Origin: Gordionus sp. m RMFG-2023
Taxonomy: Eukaryota; Nematomorpha; Gordioida; Chordodea; Parachordodidae
Reading direction: 5' to 3'
Length of the DNA stretch: 64,000 nt
Assembly (NCBI RefSeq): GCF_954871325.1
Contig: NC_088778.1
Span: 11,789,882 to 11,853,881, forward strand
Shown: positions 24,001-36,000 of the stretch, in pieces
Position numbering within the stretch: the stretch's first letter is position 1
Layout of the letters: each line of letters starts with the position of its first letter
The notes under the pieces: generated by a model
Database searches by the model: none
The model's input: only the letters and a program-made list of their open reading frames with translations
What the model was told of the DNA's origin: nothing
Made by a program: the position numbers and the translations under genes

Positions 24001-27000
24001 TAAAGTAGGCTTAATTTTGGATCCCAATTTCAAAAGCCTTAAGTTTTTATCAGAAGAAGAAAAAAACGATAAACTACCATAAAAATGCCAAATGTCATAA
24101 AATATGATATGAATAAGTCAATGCCAAAGCCAACTATTAGCTATCATAATTCGTCCTACACTCACAAGAAACCTAATATTCTAAATGAAACATTTAGAGA
24201 ATTTCTAGATAATACTGATGAACCCTCACCATCTATCGAAGAAAGCTGCGAGGATGAACTTAAAAGATTCATCGCTCAGAAGACAAATAATAATGATAGT
24301 ATTTTGAAGTTTTGGAAGCATAAAAATTCGTTTCCTTTTTTGAAAAAATTAGCGAGTAAAATTTTATCCGCCCCTGCAAGTTCGGCATCTAGTGAAAGAT
24401 TGTTTTCTGTAGCCAATCGCTTGTTGGAGGAAAGGCGTACTCAATTAAATTAAAAAAACATGGATATTATTCTTTTTTTAAATAAAAATTTCGATTTATA
24501 AATTGTATTTATTTTTTGTTATGGAATTATAGAAATAAATAGAATAAATTCAAAAAAGTGTATAATTATAGGTTACCAATTTTGAAAAATTTAAAAACAC
24601 CGTGATCTTTCGGGCGTGACGTGCGTGAGTCAAAATATTGCCTTTCGTGAGCGGGCGGGTCGGGTCAAAATTTTTTTAGTGGTAAGCGTGAGTGGGAGTG
24701 AATTTTTTTTATTACCACCGTGAGTTGGCGGGCCGTGAATAAAAAATTAGGCCCGCGGCCACCTCTAGTGCTTATATTAAAATTCGTTATTATAGATTAA
24801 AATAATAAAGCTAAAAGCTCGAGATTTTAGTCAAAATAATATTAACTAGCTTCCATATTTCGCCAATAGACTATATGTGGTTTGGAACCAGCAATATAAA
24901 GGATTTTGGTTCTGGTCTCCATAAATTTGAAATGGATTCTGATTCCACATTGTGCTATATACTAGTTATGCGTCAATTCCAAGAATATATTATCACCATG
25001 TGATAAGTGTATAATATCAGATTTCAAATAACCCTTATTTAAACTTAAAAGACTTCAAAATTAAAATTAATTATTCCGAAATTAAACCAATCACAATTTA
25101 TATATTTACTTAGCAGCGAATGATTGAACAGTAAGATAATTATCCTGAATGAACAAAGGAACCATGGTATAATCCATAAAAAATAGGTCGGCCTTTTTCC
25201 TAAGTACATCAGTATCAGCTGAAGACTCGGCAGAAAACATGGTTCGGGTTATCTCAAAATCATCCTATATAATTTCATTTTTAATGATATTTGCAAATAT
25301 AATATAAAGAATAATTATCTTAAATTTAATGCAATTATAATAACAATTATTAATGAAGCTTTATTGGTTAAAAAATTGCAAATAGTTTTATACCAGTTTG
25401 ATATCTTTTTTCATGGTTTTAATTTCTGAGCCTAGATCGGCATATTTAAGACTTTTGCTGTCAGCACTGAATAAACTAAGACTATGAATTATCTATAAAT
25501 ATATATTAATAAGTCATAATATTGGTGTAAAATAAAATAGTGATAATAAATATGAAATAAATTATGATCAAATAAAAAGGGGTCATTTTCTTTCTTTAGT
25601 AATTTTTATTAATTACATTATTTATCTGTTCTGTTAACGTTACATTTACTCGTTAATTTTTTTAAAAAAAGTAGAGTCACTTTACTGCATTGTAACATAT
25701 AAGCTCACCTGACGAATGTCACTATTGCAAGCTTGAATAACTCTTTGAACTATGGCGGGTTCTATCGTCACTTTTTCGTTGTAAAGCAATTTAAGCATGG
25801 CTTCTTTGATTTGTTCTGGTCGGGGTTTTGAAAATCGTAGATCGTAACAATAATTGACTAACATTCTCATTTTTGGGTCACCTCTTTGATTGCATATGCC
25901 TTGTAAGAAATAATGTGTAGATTTTAACCTGTTTTTTTTAACTTTTATTTTTCGTCGATCAAATCTATTTTGATGTAACTGTACAAAAAAATGGTTTAAA
26001 TATAGTTGGGATTAGGACTAAATAGGGATTATAAATATTGAACATTAGTATTTATTAGTTTGTGGAAGAGACTTAAGATCTAGTAACCCTAAGTGTTGAA
26101 AATCCCACCACCAAATCAAGTTCAATTGGAATTAAAAAAAATATTCACTAATTACAGAAAAATAAGTTGTGATAAAGATAAAAGTATTTCAAAATAAAGG
26201 TGCTCTAAAAAAACACTATTTTTTTTAACCATACCTCTATAGTGAAATGAATTACAAATACCTGATGGATTGAATTATGAGGTTAATGATGCTTACTACC
26301 TTAAGGTACTACCTATCAAATTTGAATTTTGTTTATTTTTCATTTGGATAGGCACTACCAAATATATTTATAATATATATTTGAAAAATCGTGACTTTTG
26401 GAAAGCCTCTATGGCCTAGTAGGCAAGAGCTTCGCTTACTGATCCCATGGTCGCAAGTTCAAATCCCGAAAATGGTCATGTTTTTTTTCTTAATCTAACT
26501 TGGTGGTTCCATCCTTGGGGGGATGATATAGGAGGCCGGACTCGGCCATGTGATTCCGTTATAATATATTAAATAATAAGGGTCTTATTACATTTTAATA
26601 AATTTTGGTCGGTATTTAGCAAATTAGGTTGGTATTTAGAATATTTCCATACATTCACTTGGTAGTAAGCATCATTAACCGAATTATGATAATATTTAAC
26701 AAACCCCTAGTAAAAATAAAAAAGTCAACTAATGAAGCCATTCCAAATCTAATATAAGAAAATTATAAATCAAATGTGATTTGAGTGTGAGAATATTTCA
26801 AAATAGCTCATATTATGACTAATAATAATAAAAAGACTGTAACCTATAAACTAGGATAAGTCGAGATTCACTCTCTACATATTTGGTGGAAAATAAAACC
26901 GGGGGCAACATGTCAATTAATTGCATCCTTAGTTGGGAAATGGCAAAATTTTCTTTGAAATGCTACGCTCATAAGTTTTCCAATTATAACTTTGATCAGA

Positions 27001-30000
27001 AAATAAGAATCAGCTGAATTGAGCATATCCATTAACCAAATAAAGCTAATTGTTTTCAGTAAATTAATCTGGCCCGGACATTTGTTTACATTATATTCGT
27101 AAATTAATGATAATCATTCATACACAATATATAGAGTAATCTACGAACTTCATAGCCAACGTGAGAAGTCCAGTCGTATAATATAAAGCTTTTAAGAATT
27201 TAAGGCTTATAAAAGGCGCCGAATATTAGGGGATAAATCTAAATTTTTGAAGTACTTACAATTTTATATATAACCATAAATTATAGTTACATTTGCGAAA
27301 TCAAACAGATAAGTGTTACAATACAGCCCTAAGTTTATAGGCTATAAAGCCTTAATATGGCCTAGGGTAAATCCATATAAGAGACTGAGAAAATATTTTC
27401 CATCAACAATGAACATTTTATAATGTATTTCGCAATAAATATGTAGCTTGCATAAAATTGATAGATCTTCAAAAAATAATTTATATTGAAAAAATACAAT
27501 AAACAACAACCAAAAAATTCAACTAATTTAACATTTTCTTAAAAGCTTCTGTATATTCTATTTGACAAAGTTGTGTCAAAGAACAGGCTACAGTCAAGAA
27601 CTTAAGAATGCCTAAATAACAAGAGCGGGAAACCGCATTAGATAATCATGGCAATTAATCATAATAAAAGTTAAAATTATATTTATATCAAGCAATTGAT
27701 GAGAATGATTAAAACTATGTATATCGATAAATTAAAATGATAAAATTATTTTCTAACAAATTATAGGCATCTTAGTGGTCTTAATGAGCGCTATAAGTTC
27801 TTGAATTCCGCCTCGATCCTCGTTACCGGCCATACCGTCAACTTCATCCATTATCAAAACATGATTTTTAAATTTTGAATGATTTCCTTATCAAACACAT
27901 TTTTAATAAAATTTGAAAGTATATATAATTATATAATTTTTTTTGTATTTTAAATATTTTTACAAAAAGTTTACCACAAAGATACAATATGTCATCGTTT
28001 ATAAAATTTTAAGGGGTATTACATTTTTACAAAACGCAAGAGATTGCAATTGATATAAACAGACATTAAATAAAGTTTGATGTAATAAATATTTAAAAAC
28101 AAATCTAGCCAGAAAAAATTGTTATGAATAACCATTTTATATACCTTGCAAAAAATTGGGCATATTGTAAGAGGTCAAGCTATCCGAAAAGAGGTTTTTT
28201 AAGCATTTCTTTGAACGAATGTTGGAGGCATTTAATTCCGAATAAGTAAAACCTAATTCCTGTTGAAGTTTAAAAGATAAATATAATAAATATGAATAAA
28301 CGAAAGATGTTATGTAATTTTATAATTGTAATAAAATTGTAAAAATTTAATTATCAGAGATAGGATAATCCATATAAATATAATAATTGACTGTAATGAG
28401 GCAAATTGTATATAAATTGGGTCAAAATCTTTCATATCCAATTTCAAGCATCATTAAACATTTGCGCCGATATAACTATTGGCGGTCATAATTTCATAGT
28501 AATACTATTTTTTGTTATATTATCTGGAACAAGAAAAGGATTTTTAAATTATATAACGAACGAGTCACATTCAGCGAGTGTTCAAGATTTTGGCCAAAAA
28601 TAAATTACTCAATCCATTTATTTCTTCCATATATGGCAGAAGGGTTTCTTCTATTGGCGAAATTTCAAGGCATAGGTAATATTTTGACTAAAATCTTGAT
28701 ATATTTTTAAAAATCGGCCAAATAATGGAAACAACACTACATTTATCCATAAAGATTGCATAAAAGAATTTATTGGAGAATAAAAAAACAAATTACACTA
28801 TAAATAGCGGTAAGACTAAATAATGCATTGCTAAACTGCATTGGTAAAATGTATTGTTAAAAAGTAATTAATCATAATCAATCAAAATTTGATTATATAA
28901 TATATTTTTTTAATGAACATAAATCAATTTGTTATTATGTAAAAAATTGAGATTAAATATCAAATAATTTACAATTCTATTTTTACGTAATATTATCGGA
29001 AAAAATAATTATTTACTAGCTTATTACAACTTAAATTTATTTTTCAATTGCAAAATTTAGCAAATATATATCCATAAGAGGGCGTTAAATAAAAATTATT
29101 GGATAGCGCTTTTTATATTTGGGTGTAAATACATGTGCTATGACATTTAATTAATGAGTAGGTTTAGAATCGAAAATTAATAGAAAATTTGTAAGGCACA
29201 TATTGTTGGCGTTATTGATCAAAATCTCTTCATTTTTGGTTTATATGTGTATATTTAGGAGTTAAGCATTATCCTAAAAAATATTTTGAAAATATTATGA
29301 TTTGACCGAATGCCGAGCTCAAAACCGACCACTTACTAAATATTCCTGTATAGTGGTTTGTACCTCTTCATTATACCACCATTGTCTTTGTATGATTTGT
29401 TGCCTCCCCTTGTCAAGCCTAGTGTCGATTTGGCAGTGTCTATTAATCAGGATAAAAGGTCTGTCCACATTTTTTCACTGACTTGTGAGGAATCTATTGT
29501 TTCAATGTTTGCATTGATTGCAAAGGCATCTATCATTGTTTTTAATTTACCCCATTTGATGCAATGTTCCAGTTTTATCTTATTTTGAGTAGATTTATTT
29601 GAGATGTGTAAACCATGACTAGTAGCTTGTGTTGCACGGCGATATATTCTCCTGGGATGACTTTGCAGTCTATTACATCTTTTAATCTTCTGCGAGAGAT
29701 TAGCATGTAATCTATCTATGTTTTCCTTGTACCACTTTCATATGTTATTAAATGACTGTCTTTTTTCCTAGTAGGTGTTGGTTAATGCAAGGTAGAAGGC
29801 TTGCACATATTTCAGTATAGGCTCTCCTCCGTATCCAAAAACACCATGATGCCTTTTGTAGCTATCTCTAGCCTTTCCCACATGTGCATTTAAGTCAGCA
29901 CCTATTATGACTAGGTCATCCCTAGGAATTTCCATTACAGCTACATCAAGGATAGCTCTAAAATCATCTTTCTCCTCTTCTTTGCTACCCGTTTGAGGAG

Positions 30001-33000
30001 CATATACTAAAAGGATGTGTAGTATTGATTGACCAATGCAGTGTTTTATCTTCATTAGCCTATCAGAGATCCTGTTGACTTCGACTACTGAGGAGGTTAG
30101 ATCTTGAGTGAGGATGATGCCGACACCGTTCCTATTGCTAACAATTCCATTATAGTACAATTTATATCCCTCTCCAATCATTAAAGTCTTCTGAACTTTC
30201 CATTTCGCCTCTTGTATGCACGCTATATCAACCTTTCTCTTGTTCAACATTGATGCCAATTCTCTCGTTTTACATTTAAGTATCTTAATATTCAAACTTG
30301 CTAACCTTGTCTTCTTTGCTTTGACCTTTATTTTACTTTTCGCAGGATGGAGGTCTACACCCTGCGCGTCGCTTGGAGGGAATGCCCTAGCTTTCATATT
30401 CATATTTTCATTTGTGTCCTTCATTTTTGTTTATTGGACAAGTATCCTTAGCACCCGGCTGTCCAAGCCTGTAGGTGACCGGGGTGTCACCTCTAAGCTC
30501 CGAAATTCATCCTACCATATGTCTTTACACATCAGTCATCGAAGAAAAACCGGAAAATTTTTACGTTCCTTACCAGGATCGAACCTTGGACCTTCAGTTT
30601 CCAAGCCCACATCATAACCCACTAGGCCACTTAACGTTATTTGGGGAAAAAAATAGCGAGCTGTTTTTCAAAAAAGTAGCATGCTATTAGCTACTTTGTA
30701 AAAAAAATTACAATATTATTTATATATATCTAATCTATGTCCATAAAATTAGCATTTTAATTCAAACATGTAAAGACATTGATAAGAAAAATATATGCAT
30801 TATTTATTTTGGATATTTTAATAAAATCATCACTAAGTCTATAGCCGGGATCAGAATGTATAAGTTTTAACTTCAAATAATTGTTGTAACACGTGATGGC
30901 AATTGGTATTTAATTTTCTAACTTTTTGTATAAAAAAAATTATAAAATAGTTCATTTGAGTATTTTTTTTAGATTTAAAGGGTCAAGACAATTTATTGAC
31001 TAATTTATCTTTGTTGGCTATTAGATTCAAGGCTAAAATTAGCATATATAGCTGCTCTTACCAATTGTTGTAAATGTTAGATTTAATTTGCATAAAGATT
31101 TCTTTTGGATTTTGTTGTACTTTATATGTAATTTGCATAAAGAATTCTTGTGGATTTATTGTTATAACGCATGATAAAAAGATTATTTAATTATATTTTA
31201 TTTTATTGTATTTTATTTTTTTATGATTTTTACTATTATAATTTAGTTAATTTGATAATGTTATAATTCTAAATAAAGGATTAAAGTTGATTTTATGATT
31301 TCGTGATTCCTAATTATTATTAATTTCCTTTATATATATATATATTTGTTTTCTATTTTATATTTAGGTTTTGATGCACAATGACAAACCTGTCGTTGTG
31401 ACAATGGTGTTGGAGAGCGGAGGAGACCGGCCCTTTACAACCTTCAGTCTAATGCAAATCACACATTGTGACCGGTGGGACAACAAGGAGATGTGTCAAA
31501 TTGTATTCTAATACAAAAAAAAAATTCCAGAAGAACGTAAGAAAAATATGTAAATAAAGGTGAAAAGGAAAAATTATGTTGTTAAGATTATGTTTATGTA
31601 GAATATAAAATCTAAAATTAAAAACAAAGAATTATATAGGTAACATTCTTAATAGATATGATATAAAGAAGTTTGTGTTTAGTTATTTAAAGGTGATAAT
31701 TAGAAATTTTATATTTAGTTGGTGGTAAACTAAAACCATTGGAATTTTGAAACTAATAAAGACTATGATATTTTAGATTTTAACATAAATTGCGAAAGTT
31801 AATATTAAACTAATAATTTGCTAAGATATAATAATTAAAAAATTCGGTGAATAAGATTAGAATATAACTTTATTGTTAGGAAATAGTTGATTAAATTCTT
31901 ATTGAAGATTTACGTTTAACTTTTATTTTAAGGGCTGCGAGAGATAAAACAGCCGCAAGGATTAATGTGAATGTAGTATATTAGGTTGTAGATTAACCAA
32001 AAATCTTCATAAAGAGAAACGGCTTTCGTCATTAGAAAATTTATGCCGCAATCGAGCTCAATTAGAGATCGGATTTTTATTTTTTTTGAATCATAAATAA
32101 GATTTGAGATCAATTATGCAACATTATTCTAATAATAACAGAAAGAAAAACATGCTTTAGAAATATACATATCAGTTTTCAACAACGGTTGTGCGAAAAA
32201 TTATAATGATTAGAGTTCATAAGTTCTTCAAAGACGTGGGGTGAAAACCATAGTGATTAGAGTTAATAGGTTGTTCATAAACGTTAGTATGAAAACTTTT
32301 ATGATTAGATGTCATTGATTTCTCGACAACGTATGTATGAAAAGAGATTTATATATTTCAGCAGTTTTTTTTTAAAGACTTGTGTCAAAGAGTACATGAT
32401 GAAATAATTTTTTTAAAAGATAGATTTTGATATATATTTTAGAATAGGATTTTTAGATATAAATTTAGTATAGACATGGCTGAAAAGAAGATGAGGATCA
32501 ATAGCTAAAGGATGAGTACAAGTAAATTTTTCAATGAAAATATGGATCTAGGCTTCATTAAGGGGAGAGGGGTGATAGAATTTGATATATTTATATAATT
32601 TATTATATTTTGCTACGTATTATAAATTTAAGATTTAGTATAATTTACGCCATTTATTAAAGGCAGAATTAGTTTAGAGGAGATAAATGTAGACATTAGG
32701 ATAAGGTTGGTATAATTATATATTTTATTAGTATATTTGTATTAGGTAGTTTATATTTGAGAATAAATATAAGAAAGTGATAAAATATTTCAGAAGTTAT
32801 TTAAATAGATTATTTTAGGTAGAAGTAGATTAGATGTGATTACCCGATATCTCAGCAAGAGCAAACTGTCGTAGAAGACCCGGAAGCCTGAAAGATAGAT
32901 ACGATTACAAGAATTAGAGGCAACAACCAATCAATTAACAAGAGAAAGGGGAAAACAAACGAATTAATAGAAAGTAGGGTCAAGACGTTATGCTGCAATC

Positions 33001-36000
33001 GTTAATCGCTGACCAATAATAGCCAATTATTACCGAGACTTTAGTCTTGATAGGAAACAAGCTACGATAAAAAAGATTAAGACAGACTAGCAAAAAACAA
33101 GAGAGGAAAAGAAACTGGATGTCATCGATAATCGTTATCAATCGTGGATAGTGGAAAACAGGCGTGTATCAAGTTCGTCAGTGGCTTACAGCGATAAAAA
33201 CCTAACCGTTTCACAGGGTGACAAGCGACAGATAGAATTCAAAAATTTCAAGCGACAAAGCCTTCGTTAGAACTTAGAAGACAGCAAAAATTAAGAAGAA
33301 TAAGTCGAGATCGAAAGAAGATTGATTATTCGCAGAATGTTGGGTCTAATGTAAGTAGGGAGGTGTTGTAAATGTTAGATTTAATTTGCATAAAGATTTC
33401 TTTTGGATTTTGTTGTACTTTATATGTAATTTGAATAAAGAATTCTTGTGGATTTATTGTTATAACGCGTGATAAAAAGATTATATTTGAATAGTTATGA
33501 TTAGTTATAAGAAGATTGAAAAGAGTATAAAAAAAGGCCAATTTTTACGATACAAATGATCCTTTTTTTTATTTTATTAATTTTTTTAATTATATTTTAT
33601 TTTATTGTATTTTATTTTTTTATGATTTTTACTATTATAATTTAGTTAATTTGATAATGTTATAATTTTAAATAAAGGATTAAAGTTGATTTTATGATTT
33701 CGTGATTCCTAATTATTATTAATTTCCTTTATATATATATATTTGTTTTCTATTTTATATTTAGGTTTTGATGCACAATGACAAACCTGTCGTTGTGACA
33801 CCAATTAAGTTAAATTAGAACATAAACACTTTATTTAACATTCATGAGTCCCAAACAATCTGCTGCAGTCGTAGTACTTTCTCATTTTTGCCTTTCGGCT
33901 ACAACAAACAGATCAATGTTTGAGTTAGAGGAAAATTGGGTTATTAAATTATAAATACATTTCAGTATTTTTTAATAGTAATCAGAGACCTGCAGGCCTG
34001 GTCCTAAGCCCGGCTCATTATTAAATATATCAGGGCCAGGCCTAACATTATTTTTAAAAAATACGCCAAATATTTTAAATAGCCATTATTAACTACAAAA
34101 ATTGATAGAAATATTTTTAAAAAATCCGGGCTGGGCCTGAAAATATAAAACATAGGCCAAGCCAGTCCGAAAATTTTTTTTTAAAAAAATCCAGGCCACG
34201 CTGTGCAAATAATACTTCTGCAGGTCTGTGAAATTTAATATAAAATTTTAAAGTAGCGTGCTATTTATCAAGATATAACATCGCATTTTAGATTTAAGAA
34301 ATTTATCTGGTCTGATAACACAAATTCAACCACCATAGTGTAATACCTATTCTTTTGATTAGATTTGCAATAAAAGGTACTATTATATTACCATTACAAC
34401 CGTGATGATGAGCTTGTGTTAGAATAGAAACATATATAATTACCTGTTAAATATGATTATTTATGCATCTTATTATTTCATATCATAATGTTCTAAAAAA
34501 ATTAATGTGCAAGCTGTGTGTCACAGCATGATGTAAAACAGTAACATGGTGGCACGACCTGGTTCTGGGTTTTTTTTAAAAAAAATCGGGTCAGCCCAGC
34601 CCGGGTTTTATATTTTCAGGTCTGACCCGAATTTTTCAAAATATTCTTTATTTATTTTTAATTTTTATAGCTATTAATGGCGATATAAAATATTTGTTTT
34701 TAAAATATATGACCCAGCTTGGGTATATATAAAATAATTAAAATACGGCCCAGCTCAGAGCTCTGATATTAATAAACGGGGGCAGTTAGCCAATGGTAAC
34801 TAGAGCAATCATAATCATAATATGGTATTTTTTTGTCATATACTAAGGAAATTTTTTTTCGGTTGACAAGCGTTTTTAAATTATCTTAAGAGGGGGGATT
34901 AACTTGATATAGTTCTCATTCCTTTAAAAAAGTAAAGATTTTTCTATACTTTGCTAGTTAATATAGCTGTCGTTGTTTTACCAACACCAGGAGGCCCAGA
35001 GAGCAATGCAGCTTTAAAGTCAGAATTTTCTTGTTGATTGTATCCTTAAATTTCGATCATTTTAAGAAATAATATTGGATATTATATATATAGATTAATC
35101 AAATATTTTTTATTATTATTTAAATAGTGGTGTTTGGCAAAAAAAGATATTTTTATAAAAATCAAAATAATAGATTTTTATAATTAAATCACAATTTTTT
35201 GATTTGAATCAAGTTTTTCCCAATAAAAATATATTTATATGTCCTGGAATAAATAACTACCTAGAACAAGTTAATAATTGAACACACGTTTTAATTTTAC
35301 TTAAAACATCTGTGAAATTTATGTAAAAACTACTATTAAAGAGATTTTGGATTGATTGAAAATAAATATTCTATCAAACCTAATACATTTAATATCTGTC
35401 CTATTTTCTAATTTTAATACATTATAATTAAAAAATAATTTAACATAAATCTAGAATTAAAAGTAAAATCTTTATACACTAGAATTAAAATAAATATTTG
35501 TATATATATATATCTGAATTAATTTTTTTAGTATCAAACAAGATATTAATATTTATTTAAGAAAAGGAAAGTTGAAATAATTTCCTTAAATTTAAACAAT
35601 AATGATGATAAGAGTTTATTAAAAAAAAATTATTTTAGGATTAATTTATAAAATATATAATCATTTTAATAAAGTTAAGCAATTAATTCTTATATGCTAT
35701 AGTAAAATAAGACATAAGAAAATGTTTTTATATAAAATAAAACACAAATAATTATATAAATAAAAATTAATTCAAACCATAATTTTTATTCGAAAAAATT
35801 ATTTATTTTAATGATATTTAATCAACAACCCTGGTTAGAGTTAATTCTTGCAGGTGGAAATGAAAATTGTAATTCTTAAAATATCATGTTTAAAAGAAAA
35901 TTAAACGGTTTCCATTAGGCTAAGCCAAAAGCGTTTTTTTTAAATTTTACTTTTCGTTAGATCCACTCTTTGAATCAACTTTATCAAAAATAAATTAAAG

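Larger units (their letters stand above)
21473..24767 (+). mobile_element. Near full-length hAT transposon
   Basis: Perfect 8-bp target copies GTGCTTAT at 21465-21472 and 24768-24775 flank termini TAGAGGTGGGCG and CGCGGCCACCTCTA. The subterminal zones are rich in CGTGA/GCGGGC units (for example GGGCGTGGGCCGTGA near the left end and GGCGGGCCGTGAAT near the right). The element lies in the intron between RFC1 exons 11 and 12, in antisense orientation to the host gene. Length and order of parts are those of a complete hAT; the gene has a few frame breaks and a 46-bp tandem duplication. Confidence 0.93.
29340..30635 (-). mobile_element. RTE-like LINE, 5' portion with tRNA-like head
   Basis: A non-LTR retrotransposon oriented like RFC1. 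From 5' to 3': a tRNA-like region (30560-30635), an untranslated stretch with GACAGCCGGGTGCTAAGG, the start codon at 30424 and an endonuclease domain. Reading on past the first stop, another frame continues the family's sequence ([17 protein letters not shown] near 29660-29620 and [16 protein letters not shown] near 29400). The element stops around 29340, before any reverse transcriptase. Retrotranscripts usually lose the 5' end, so loss of the 3' part suggests later deletion or rearrangement. Confidence 0.8.
31066..33800 (+). mobile_element. Non-coding LTR element (LARD/TRIM-like fossil)
   Basis: Two direct repeats in TG...CA form, 31066-31403 and 33364-33800, are flanked by 5-bp target copies CCAAT (31061-31065 and 33801-33805). 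The LTRs agree closely over shared parts, with about three substitutions by eye, but the right copy is about 100 bp longer. A primer-site-like ATGGTGTTGGAGAGCGG follows the left LTR and a purine tract AAGTAGGGAGG precedes the right one. The interior of about 1.96 kb shows no gag or pol. This is a non-autonomous element that depended on another's proteins, and it is probably young. It lies in the intron between RFC1 exons 6 and 7. Confidence 0.88.

Noticed and set aside
26403-26475. Functional tRNA gene
   Set aside because: A and B boxes are present but the acceptor arms do not pair, and a SINE-like body follows.
30216-30690. Plus-strand frames over the LINE head
   Set aside because: Antisense of the endonuclease start and of the untranslated tRNA-like head.
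31928-32113. 61-codon frame inside the non-coding LTR element
   Set aside because: No motif of gag or pol, length expected by chance, and no matching frame elsewhere in the element.
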